9,887 bases of DNA from Shimia sp041624275 (lineage in GTDB: Bacteria > Pseudomonadota > Alphaproteobacteria > Rhodobacterales > Rhodobacteraceae): positions 1 through 9,887 of the forward strand of contig NZ_JBFJVE010000117.1 of the NCBI RefSeq assembly GCF_041624275.1, read 5' to 3'. The number at the start of each line of letters is the position of its first letter. The stretch's first letter is position 1. The notes under the pieces were generated by a model. The model was not told where the DNA came from. It saw only the letters and a program-made list of their open reading frames with translations, and did no database searches. This document shows positions 1-5,737 of the stretch, piece after piece. Both the position numbers and the translations under genes were made by a program.

Positions 1-435
1 ATCAGGGACCTGTGGTTGCCGCCGGCGGCCTGCAGCTATCGCATGGCGGTGATCTCGATCGACAAACGCTATCCGGGGCAGGCGCGGCGGGTGATGATGG
101 GGCTGTGGGGCATGCTGCCACAGTTCAGCTATACCAAGATCATCGTGGTGGTGGATGACGACATCGACCCGCGCAATTGGGACGACATCGCCTGGGCGCT
201 GGCCACGCGCATGGATCCGTCGCGCGACGTGATGATGCTGGAGCGCACGCCGATGGATTACCTCGATTTCGCCTCGCCCGAGGCCGGGTTGGCGGGTAAG
301 ATCGGCATCGACGCCACCAACAAGATCGGCAGCGAAACCAACCGCGACTGGGGAGAGGTCATGAAAACCGCCGATAAGGACGCCGCCTTTGCCGCGGACC
401 TGCTGGCCCGCTGCCTGCCGGGGTGGGGCGGATGA
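1..435 (+). CDS. ubiD: UbiD-family decarboxylase, C-terminal part (5' end outside the window)
   Basis: The frame is open from the first base to the TGA at 433-435, so only the last 144 residues of a protein of roughly 500 are present. They match the C-terminal region of UbiD/Fdc-type decarboxylases, which use prenylated FMN to decarboxylate aromatic or unsaturated acids (in ubiquinone synthesis, 4-hydroxy-3-polyprenylbenzoate). Visible family signatures are CSYRMAVISIDKRYPGQARR, the run VVVDDDIDPRNWDDIAWALA, DYLDFASP and IGIDATNKIGSE. The catalytic Arg/Glu residues lie upstream of the window edge and cannot be checked. The stop overlaps the start of the ubiX-type gene (ATGA), so the enzyme and its cofactor-making partner are probably co-translated. 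Family assignment is firm. Whether the substrate is the ubiquinone precursor or another aromatic acid cannot be decided from this fragment. Confidence 0.9.
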   Translation: MRDLWLPPAACSYRMAVISIDKRYPGQARRVMMGLWGMLPQFSYTKIIVVVDDDIDPRNWDDIAWALATRMDPSRDVMMLERTPMDYLDFASPEAGLAGKIGIDATNKIGSETNRDWGEVMKTADKDAAFAADLLARCLPGWGG

Positions 436-998
436 ACGCCCGTGTCGTGCTGGGCGTGGCCGGGGCCTCGGGCGCGGCCTTGGGGCTGTCGGTGGCGCGC
501 CAGCTTTCGGCGATGGCGGTCGAGATCGACCTTGTGACCAGCCCGGCCGCCGAGCGCACCCTGCACGAGGAATGCGGCGCCGGGGCGCTGGACGAGCTGC
601 ACGGGCTGGTCACCCGGGTGCATGATTGCCGCAATATCGGCGCGGCGATCGCCTCGGGCTCGGTGCCGGTTTCGGGGATGATCGTCGCCCCTTGTTCGAT
701 GCGCAGCCTGGCGGCCATCGCCGGCGGGCTGGACGACAACCTCTTGACCCGCGCCGCCGGGGTGCAGCTGAAGGAGCGCCGCCCGCTGGTGCTGCTGACC
801 CGCGAGGCGCCGCTGACGCTGGCCCATCTGCGCAACATGACAGCGGTCAGCGAAATGGGCGGCATCATCCTGCCGCCGGTGCCGGCCTTCTACCTCGGGC
901 CGAAGAGCGTCGAGGAGATCGTCACCCAGATCGCCGGGCGCGCGATCGACCTGCTGCGCCTGGGCGCGCCGGTGTCACGGGCCTGGTTGCAAGGTTAA
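432..998 (+). CDS. ubiX: UbiX-type flavin prenyltransferase
   Basis: This 188-residue protein is normal length for UbiX/Pad1 enzymes, which join dimethylallyl phosphate to FMN and so make the prenyl-FMN cofactor of UbiD. The N-terminus carries the flavin-binding GVAGASGAALGL (residues 8-19). Next comes VAPCSMRSLAAIAGGLDDNL (Cys88, Ser89, Arg91), then the LTREAPL motif (Arg124, Glu125, Pro127), LRNMTAVSEMGG and the PAFY segment with Tyr154, all typical of the family. I chose ATG 432 because it overlaps the UbiD stop by 4 nt and puts the flavin motif close to the N-terminus; a GTG three codons earlier has no support. It has a clear partner immediately upstream and is separated from the nos genes by 149 bp of AT-rich DNA. 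It could serve ubiquinone synthesis or a dedicated aromatic acid decarboxylase. Confidence 0.93.
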   Translation: MNARVVLGVAGASGAALGLSVARQLSAMAVEIDLVTSPAAERTLHEECGAGALDELHGLVTRVHDCRNIGAAIASGSVPVSGMIVAPCSMRSLAAIAGGLDDNLLTRAAGVQLKERRPLVLLTREAPLTLAHLRNMTAVSEMGGIILPPVPAFYLGPKSVEEIVTQIAGRAIDLLRLGAPVSRAWLQG

Positions 999-1015
999 TT
1001 TGAAAAACATGTTAA

Positions 1016-1039
1016 ATTTCTCTTTTTATTCAGAGAAAT
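1016..1039 (+). repeat. Inverted repeat 1 downstream of ubiX (possible terminator)
   Basis: Perfect 8-bp arms, ATTTCTCT (1016-1023) and AGAGAAAT (1032-1039), enclose an 8-nt T-rich loop. It lies 17 nt after the ubiX stop, which suits a transcription terminator, but the stem is AT-rich and no T-run follows on the + strand, so an intrinsic terminator would be weak. On the - strand a run of five Ts (complement of 1003-1007) lies 9 nt beyond the stem. A protein-binding site is the alternative. Confidence 0.4.
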
Positions 1040-1045
1040 CCAATT

Positions 1046-1066
1046 AATTTTCCGAAAGGGAAAATT
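1046..1066 (+). repeat. Inverted repeat 2 upstream of the nos operator
   Basis: Perfect 8-bp arms, AATTTTCC (1046-1053) and GGAAAATT (1059-1066), are separated by GAAAG. Only three Ts follow on the + strand, so it is a poor intrinsic terminator. Its position, 10 nt before the FNR-type box, also allows it to be an upstream regulator site. No known operator consensus was recognised in it. Confidence 0.4.
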
Positions 1067-1076
1067 TCAAGTGCCG

Positions 1077-1090
1077 TTGATTAAAGTCAA
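1077..1090 (+). promoter_or_regulatory. FNR/NNR/DNR-type operator of the nos promoter
   Basis: TTGATTAAAGTCAA is a near-perfect dyad of the form TTGAT-N4-GTCAA. It matches the FNR consensus (TTGAT-N4-ATCAA) in nine of ten defined bases and resembles sites of the NO-responsive relatives NNR/DNR. The centre is at 1083.5. A class II activator site centred at -41.5 would set the transcript start near 1125, and CTTAAA at 1111-1116 sits where a -10 element would be. This supports activation of nosC and the genes behind it by low oxygen and/or NO. The sequence alone cannot say which FNR-family protein binds. Confidence 0.85.
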
Positions 1091-1147
1091 GTCTTTTGCC
1101 GGCAGGCGCGCTTAAACCGACCTCGTACCGCAACTTTGGAGTCGCGT

Positions 1148-1639
1148 ATGCCTGTCCGTCGGACGATTGCAATGCTCATTTCGGGAACAACGCTGACGCG
1201 TGTTTTCCGGCTGCCCGAGCTTGCAGGTCTGATGGCCGTTTTCGCCCTTGTGCTGCAGCTTCTGGCGCCGTCCCTTGCCAGCGCGACACAGGGTGAATGG
1301 ATCGAGATCTGTTCGGAATATGGAATTGTTCTGCAACAGATCGCACCTGAGGACGGCACCTTGCCGTCGCAGGAAAGCGGGTATGGCGATTGCGAAGACT
1401 GCGCTTTCTGCGCATTTGCAGCACCTCTGAGCCCGGCGTCCGGGGCGGGATTCGAACTGATTGCGGCCTCGGCCGCTCAGACGTCCCGGCACGGCGGGCG
1501 CGAGGTCGGCGACGATGCGCAATTTCAGTGGCCCGAAAGCCGGGGGCCACCATCAGCTAAGACATTTCTGCATGCGGAGCGCGACCCTCGCATGTCCAAA
1601 GCGTTAACTTCGAATAAAGGAGGTGCGCTGTGGACATAA
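1148..1639 (+). CDS. nosC: NosC-like Cys-rich exported or membrane-anchored protein of unknown function
   Basis: The 163-residue protein has no known activity. By position (first gene of the nos operon) and content it matches nosC of Paracoccus-type nos clusters. It also resembles the DUF2946 group, whose members have an N-terminal hydrophobic segment, an E-I-C motif and a compact Cys cluster. Visible features are a hydrophobic stretch at about residues 25-46 ending ASA (signal peptide or anchor), W51-I-E-I-C55, then Cys82-x2-Cys85-x2-Cys88, and near the C-terminus WPESRGPPSA. The Cys motif suggests metal binding or thiol redox chemistry outside the cytoplasm, which is inference. ATG 1148 is preferred because GGAG at 1138-1141 lies 6 nt upstream; ATG 1172 is possible, and the TTG at 1136 is unlikely. 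The last codons overlap the nosR start by 10 nt and contain its ribosome binding site. It is presumably controlled by the operator at 1077-1090. Confidence 0.82.
   Translation: MPVRRTIAMLISGTTLTRVFRLPELAGLMAVFALVLQLLAPSLASATQGEWIEICSEYGIVLQQIAPEDGTLPSQESGYGDCEDCAFCAFAAPLSPASGAGFELIAASAAQTSRHGGREVGDDAQFQWPESRGPPSAKTFLHAERDPRMSKALTSNKGGALWT
1616..1624 (+). promoter_or_regulatory. Strong ribosome binding site that fixes the GTG start of nosR
   Basis: AAAGGAGGT lies inside the end of nosC and ends 5 nt before GTG 1630. It is close to a full match to the 16S rRNA anti-Shine-Dalgarno sequence. It decides the non-ATG start, because the codons that follow immediately give a good signal peptide. Ribosomes finishing nosC pass directly over it. 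Confidence 0.85.
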
Positions 1640-3813
1640 AGCGCGCTATCTTCTCATGGCTCAGTGCAGCGATCTTCATTCTCACGGCAATTGTCGCCGC
1701 AGAGGCCCGCGCTGACAGCCTTGCGAGCTTTCTTCCCGATCTGGAACCTTCGGAACTGGCCCCCGGAGCAGACGCCTTTGGCCCGGTGCGTGACGACGTC
1801 AAGGTCGCCCCGGTGCTCAGACAGGGCGAGACCATTGCCTGGGCCTTTCTGACCTCGGATTTCGTCGGCACAACCGGATATTCGGGCAAGCCGATCCATG
1901 TCGTGGCCGCGATCGACGCCGACGCGGTGCTGACCGGGGTGAAACTGGTCAAACACTCTGAGCCGATCGTGCTGATCGGCATTCCCAACTCGAAGATGGT
2001 CGCCCTGACCGAGGGCTATGCCGGGCTCGACCTCAAGATCGAGGCCGCGACCGGCGGCGAGGGGCATGATCTCGACATCATCTCGGGCGCCACGGTGACC
2101 ATCATGGTGATCGACGACAGCCTCGTGCGCGGTGGCATCAAGGTCGCGCGGGCGCTGGGCCTTGGCGGTCTGGCGCCGGTGCAAACCGGCCCCAAACGCG
2201 AGATCGACATGGCGCGCGACACGGTCGAAAGCTGGGAGCAGCTGGCCGGCGACGGCTCGTCGCGGCGGATGACACTGGATGTCGGTCAGGTCAATCAGGC
2301 CTTTGCCGAAACCGGCGATGCGCGCGCCATCGCCCGCCCCGAACCGGGCGAGCCGGGCGACACTTTCATCGACATGCACATGGCGCTGGTCTCGGTGCCG
2401 ACGATCGGCCGCTCGCTGCTGGGCGATGCCGAATACGACAATCTGGTCAAATGGCTGGAGCCCGGCGAGCACGCGATCCTGGTGCTGGGGCGCGGCGCCT
2501 ACAGCTTCAAGGGCTCGGGCTATGTGCGCGGCGGCATCTTCGACCGCATCCAGCTGATCCAGGGCGACAACTCGGTGCGTTTCTTCGACAAGGAGCAAAG
2601 GCGGCTCGGGGCGCTGGCCACCGAGGACAGCCCCTCCTTTTCCGAACTGGACCTGTTCAAGATCAAGGCCGATACCGAGTTCGACCCCGCCGAACCCTTC
2701 CGTCTTCAGCTGCTGGTGCAGCGCAGCGTCGGGGCGCTGGACCGGGTCTTCCTGACCTGGGATCTCGGCTACAAGCTGCCCGAGAAATACCTCTTGCCGG
2801 TCAAGCCGGTGCCGGTGGTCGACGATGCCACGGGCGAGGCGGCGGCCAAGTCGGCGCTGTGGAAACGCATCTGGAAGGACAAGACGGTCGAGATCGGCGT
2901 TCTCGGCGCGATGCTGCTGCTCTTGACCTCGGTGTTCTTCTTCCAGTTCCAGGCGACCCGCAATCCGCGCGTCTTCTACTGGTTCCGCGTCGGCTTCCTG
3001 AGCTTCTCGCTGGTCTTCCTCGGCTGGTACACCAATGCGCAGCTGTCGGTGGTCAACCTGATGGCGCTGGCCGGCAGCCTGCGCTCGGGCTTCAGCTGGG
3101 ATGCCTTCCTGATGGACCCGCTGGTGTTCATCCAGTGGTTTGCCATCGCCGCCGCGCTGCTGTTCTGGGGCCGCGGCGCCTATTGCGGCTGGCTGTGCCC
3201 CTTTGGTGCGCTGCAGGAGCTGACCAACAAGATCGCGCGGGCCTTCAAACTGCCGCAATGGGAGCTGCCCTGGGGTCTGCATGAACGTCTGTGGCCGCTG
3301 AAATACATGATCTTCCTCGGGTTGTTCGGCCTGTCGATCGTGTCGATCCCGATGGCCGAGACCGCCGCCGAGATCGAACCCTTCAAGACCGCGATCATCC
3401 TCAAGTTCATGCGCGAATGGCCGTTTGTGGTCTTTGCGGTGCTGCTTCTCGGTCTGGGCCTGTTCATCGAACGCTTCTATTGCCGCTACCTGTGCCCCTT
3501 GGGCGCGGCGCTGGCGATCCCGGCACGGATCCGCATGTTCGACTGGCTGCGCCGCTATCGCGAATGCGGCAGCCCCTGCCAGACCTGCTCGAACGAATGT
3601 CCGGTGCAGGCGATCCACCCCACAGGGGAGATCAACCCCAACGAATGCGTCAACTGTCTGCACTGTCAGGTGCTCTATCAGTCCGACACCAAATGTCCGG
3701 TTGTCATCCGCCAGCTCAAGCGGCGGGAGAAGACCGGCTCGGCGGAGATCAAGATCCCGAAGAAAGCTCCGCCGGCAAACCACCCGAACGCAACTACTAC
3801 CCAGTCTTCTTGA
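1630..3813 (+). CDS. nosR: NosR, FMN-binding and iron-sulfur membrane protein of N2O respiration
   Basis: This 727-residue protein has the usual length and architecture of NosR, needed for NosZ expression and in vivo electron supply. Residues 1-28 form a signal peptide (ARA, cleavage after about 28). A periplasmic FMN-binding domain follows, with the typical KHSEPIVLIGIP stretch and the flavinylation motif SGAT at 152-155, Thr155 being the predicted FMN attachment site. Five hydrophobic helices lie at about 420-441, 449-471, 497-515, 558-580 and 598-615. Cytoplasmic CxxxCP motifs are Cys519/Cys523 and Cys618/Cys622. The C-terminus carries two ferredoxin-like clusters: Cys646, 650, 653, 657 and Cys673, 676, 679, 689. 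All family residues appear intact. The start is GTG, overlapping nosC. nosZ follows after 11 nt. NosX encoded downstream is the expected enzyme for attaching FMN. The last 30 residues are Lys/Pro-rich and look unstructured. Confidence 0.97.
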   Translation: MDIKRAIFSWLSAAIFILTAIVAAEARADSLASFLPDLEPSELAPGADAFGPVRDDVKVAPVLRQGETIAWAFLTSDFVGTTGYSGKPIHVVAAIDADAVLTGVKLVKHSEPIVLIGIPNSKMVALTEGYAGLDLKIEAATGGEGHDLDIISGATVTIMVIDDSLVRGGIKVARALGLGGLAPVQTGPKREIDMARDTVESWEQLAGDGSSRRMTLDVGQVNQAFAETGDARAIARPEPGEPGDTFIDMHMALVSVPTIGRSLLGDAEYDNLVKWLEPGEHAILVLGRGAYSFKGSGYVRGGIFDRIQLIQGDNSVRFFDKEQRRLGALATEDSPSFSELDLFKIKADTEFDPAEPFRLQLLVQRSVGALDRVFLTWDLGYKLPEKYLLPVKPVPVVDDATGEAAAKSALWKRIWKDKTVEIGVLGAMLLLLTSVFFFQFQATRNPRVFYWFRVGFLSFSLVFLGWYTNAQLSVVNLMALAGSLRSGFSWDAFLMDPLVFIQWFAIAAALLFWGRGAYCGWLCPFGALQELTNKIARAFKLPQWELPWGLHERLWPLKYMIFLGLFGLSIVSIPMAETAAEIEPFKTAIILKFMREWPFVVFAVLLLGLGLFIERFYCRYLCPLGAALAIPARIRMFDWLRRYRECGSPCQTCSNECPVQAIHPTGEINPNECVNCLHCQVLYQSDTKCPVVIRQLKRREKTGSAEIKIPKKAPPANHPNATTTQSS

Positions 3814-3819
3814 AGGAGG
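3814..3819 (+). promoter_or_regulatory. Ribosome binding site of nosZ
   Basis: AGGAGG directly after the nosR stop lies 5 nt before ATG 3825. It selects this start over the in-frame extension back to 3291, which runs through nosR in another frame and would bury the Tat signal inside the protein. Confidence 0.85.
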
Positions 3820-3824
3820 AAACC

Positions 3825-5726
3825 ATGACAGAAGAAACCAAAAAAGCCCTGTCGATGTCGCGTCGCGGCATGCTCGGAGCCACCGCCACGGGGGCCGTCC
3901 TGGCCACCACCGGCGTCGGCTCGACCATGCTGGGCGCCAGCCAGGCACAAGCCGCAGGCAAATACGCTCTCGAGCCGGGTGAACTGGACGAGTACTACGG
4001 CTTCTGGTCCTCGGGTCAGTCGGGCGAGCTGCGCATTCTCGGTGTGCCCTCGATGCGCGAACTGATGCGGGTTCCGGTGTTCAACCGCTGCTCGGCCACC
4101 GGCTGGGGTCAGACCAATGAATCGCTGAAGGTGCTGACCGAAGGCCTGCTGCCGGAGACCAAGGAATTCCTCGCCGCCAACGGCAAGGTCACCTATGACA
4201 ACGGCGATTTGCACCACCCGCACATGTCGTTCACCGACGGCACCTATGACGGCCGTTTCCTGTTCATGAACGACAAGGCCAACACCCGCGTGGCGCGCGT
4301 GCGCTGCGACGTGATGAAATGCGACAAGATCATCGAGATCCCCAACGCGCATGACATCCACGGCCTGCGTCCGCAGAAGTTCCCGCGCACCGGCTATGTC
4401 TTTGCCAATGGTGAGCATGAAGCACCGCTGGTCAACGACGGCAAGATCCTCGACGAGCCGGATCAGTACGTCAACATCTTCACCGCCATCGACGGCGACG
4501 AGATGGAAGTGGCATGGCAGGTCATCGTCTCGGGCAACCTTGACAACACCGACTGTGACTATCAGGGCAAATACGCCTTCTCGACCTCGTACAACTCGGA
4601 AATGGGCATGAACCTGGCCGAGATGACCGAGAGCGAGCTGGACCACGTGGTGGTGTTCAACATCAAGGCCATCGAGGACGCGATCGCTGCCGGCAACTAC
4701 CAGGAGCTGAAGGGCGCCAAAGTGGTCGACGGCCGCAAGGGCGCACCGGGCAACCTGACCGCCTATATCCCGATCCCGAACTCGCCGCACGGTGTCAACG
4801 CCTGCCCCGACAAGCGTCACATCATGATCAACGGCAAGCTGTCGCCGACCGTGTCGGTGATCGACGTCGAGAAACTGGACGCCGTCTTCGCCGGTGCCGA
4901 CCCGCGCTCGGCCGTGGTCGCGGAACCGCAGCTGGGTCTCGGCCCGCTCCACACCGCCTTCGACAACCGCGGCAACGCCTATACCACCCTGTTCCTCGAC
5001 AGCCAGGTGGTGAAGTGGGACATCCAGAAGGCGATCGACGCCTATGCCGGCAAGGACGTGGATCCGATCCTCGACAAGGTCGACGTGCAGTACCAGCCGG
5101 GCCACAACTCGACCTCGATGGGTGAAACCGCCGAAGCCGACGGCAAGTGGCTGGTTTCGATGAACAAGTTCTCGAAAGACCGCTTCCTGAACGTGGGTCC
5201 GCTGAAGCCTGAGAACGAGCAGCTGATCGACATTTCGGGCGACAAGATGAAGGTGGTCCACGATGGCCCGACCTTTGCCGAGCCGCACGATTCGATCATC
5301 GTCCACCGCTCGAAGGTGAACCCGCGCCAGAACTGGGAGCGCAACGACCCGACCTGGGCCGAGGCCCGTGCCCAGGCCGAGGCCGACGGTGTGGATCTGG
5401 ACGATTACCAGGACACCATCATCCGCGATGGCAACAAGGTGCGCGTCTACATGTCGAGCCAGGCGCCGAACTTCTCGCTCGAGCAGTTCACCGTCAAGCA
5501 GGGCGACGAGGTCACCGTCATCGTCACCAACCTCGACGACATCGACGATCTGACCCATGGTTTCTGCATGGCCAACTTCGGTGTGGCGATGGAAGTCGGT
5601 CCGCAGGCGACCGCCTCGGTCACTTTCGTGGCTGAACGTCCCGGTGTTCACTGGTACTACTGCCAGTGGTTCTGCCACGCGCTGCACATGGAAATGCGCG
5701 GCCGTATGCTGGTCGAGCCCCGGTAA
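3825..5726 (+). CDS. nosZ: Nitrous oxide reductase (clade I, Tat-exported)
   Basis: This is the terminal enzyme of denitrification, reducing N2O to N2 in the periplasm as a copper homodimer. The 633-residue product begins with a Tat signal (SRRGMLG at 12-18, cleavage near AQA-AG at 43/44), which marks clade I. A seven-bladed propeller domain follows, carrying all seven CuZ histidines: His130, His131, His179, His322, His376, His427 and His488. Their spacing closely follows that of characterised enzymes. The C-terminal cupredoxin domain has a complete CuA site: His578, Cys613-x-Trp615-x-Cys617, His621 and Met624. No ligand is missing, so the enzyme should be active. The gene sits 11 nt after nosR and 11 nt before nosD with no room for its own terminator, so it is probably expressed from the nosC promoter. 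One small oddity is a Cys at 581, three residues after the CuA ligand His578. Confidence 0.99.
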   Translation: MTEETKKALSMSRRGMLGATATGAVLATTGVGSTMLGASQAQAAGKYALEPGELDEYYGFWSSGQSGELRILGVPSMRELMRVPVFNRCSATGWGQTNESLKVLTEGLLPETKEFLAANGKVTYDNGDLHHPHMSFTDGTYDGRFLFMNDKANTRVARVRCDVMKCDKIIEIPNAHDIHGLRPQKFPRTGYVFANGEHEAPLVNDGKILDEPDQYVNIFTAIDGDEMEVAWQVIVSGNLDNTDCDYQGKYAFSTSYNSEMGMNLAEMTESELDHVVVFNIKAIEDAIAAGNYQELKGAKVVDGRKGAPGNLTAYIPIPNSPHGVNACPDKRHIMINGKLSPTVSVIDVEKLDAVFAGADPRSAVVAEPQLGLGPLHTAFDNRGNAYTTLFLDSQVVKWDIQKAIDAYAGKDVDPILDKVDVQYQPGHNSTSMGETAEADGKWLVSMNKFSKDRFLNVGPLKPENEQLIDISGDKMKVVHDGPTFAEPHDSIIVHRSKVNPRQNWERNDPTWAEARAQAEADGVDLDDYQDTIIRDGNKVRVYMSSQAPNFSLEQFTVKQGDEVTVIVTNLDDIDDLTHGFCMANFGVAMEVGPQATASVTFVAERPGVHWYYCQWFCHALHMEMRGRMLVEPR

Positions 5727-5737
5727 GGAGAAGACGG

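Larger units (their letters stand above)
999..1147 (+). promoter_or_regulatory. ubiX-nosC intergenic region holding the nos promoter
   Basis: This 149-bp gap is strikingly AT-rich compared with the GC-rich genes on both sides. I see no credible small gene in it. From left to right it holds a short AACATGTT palindrome (1006-1013), an inverted repeat at 1016-1039, a second inverted repeat at 1046-1066, an FNR-type operator at 1077-1090, a weak -10-like CTTAAA (1111-1116), and a GGAG ribosome binding site (1138-1141) for nosC. The layout fits termination of ubiX followed by an oxygen- or NO-responsive promoter reading into nosC. The start point is inferred from operator spacing only. Confidence 0.75.

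Noticed and set aside
1000..1015. Second FNR/NNR-like site TTGAAAAACATGTTAA
   Set aside because: The half sites are two bases too far apart for an FNR-family dimer and the right half is a poor match.
1605..1625. Possible separate nosR promoter site around GTTAAC near 1606
   Set aside because: TTAAC is present but the matching right half site is not, and no -10 element with proper spacing was found.
3291..3824. Upstream extension of the nosZ frame through the end of nosR
   Set aside because: It would place 178 residues of frame-shifted nosR before the Tat signal. The ribosome binding site at 3814-3819 and the signal peptide fix the start at 3825.
1654..3948. Long minus-strand open frame (764 codons) opposite nosR
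   Set aside because: It mirrors the GC-rich codon use of nosR. The product is rich in His, Arg, Asp and Gln with no recognisable domain, and it runs opposite a fully conserved gene.
5727..5737. Terminator or promoter between nosZ and nosD
   Set aside because: Only 11 nt separate the genes, filled by the ribosome binding site region; no hairpin fits.
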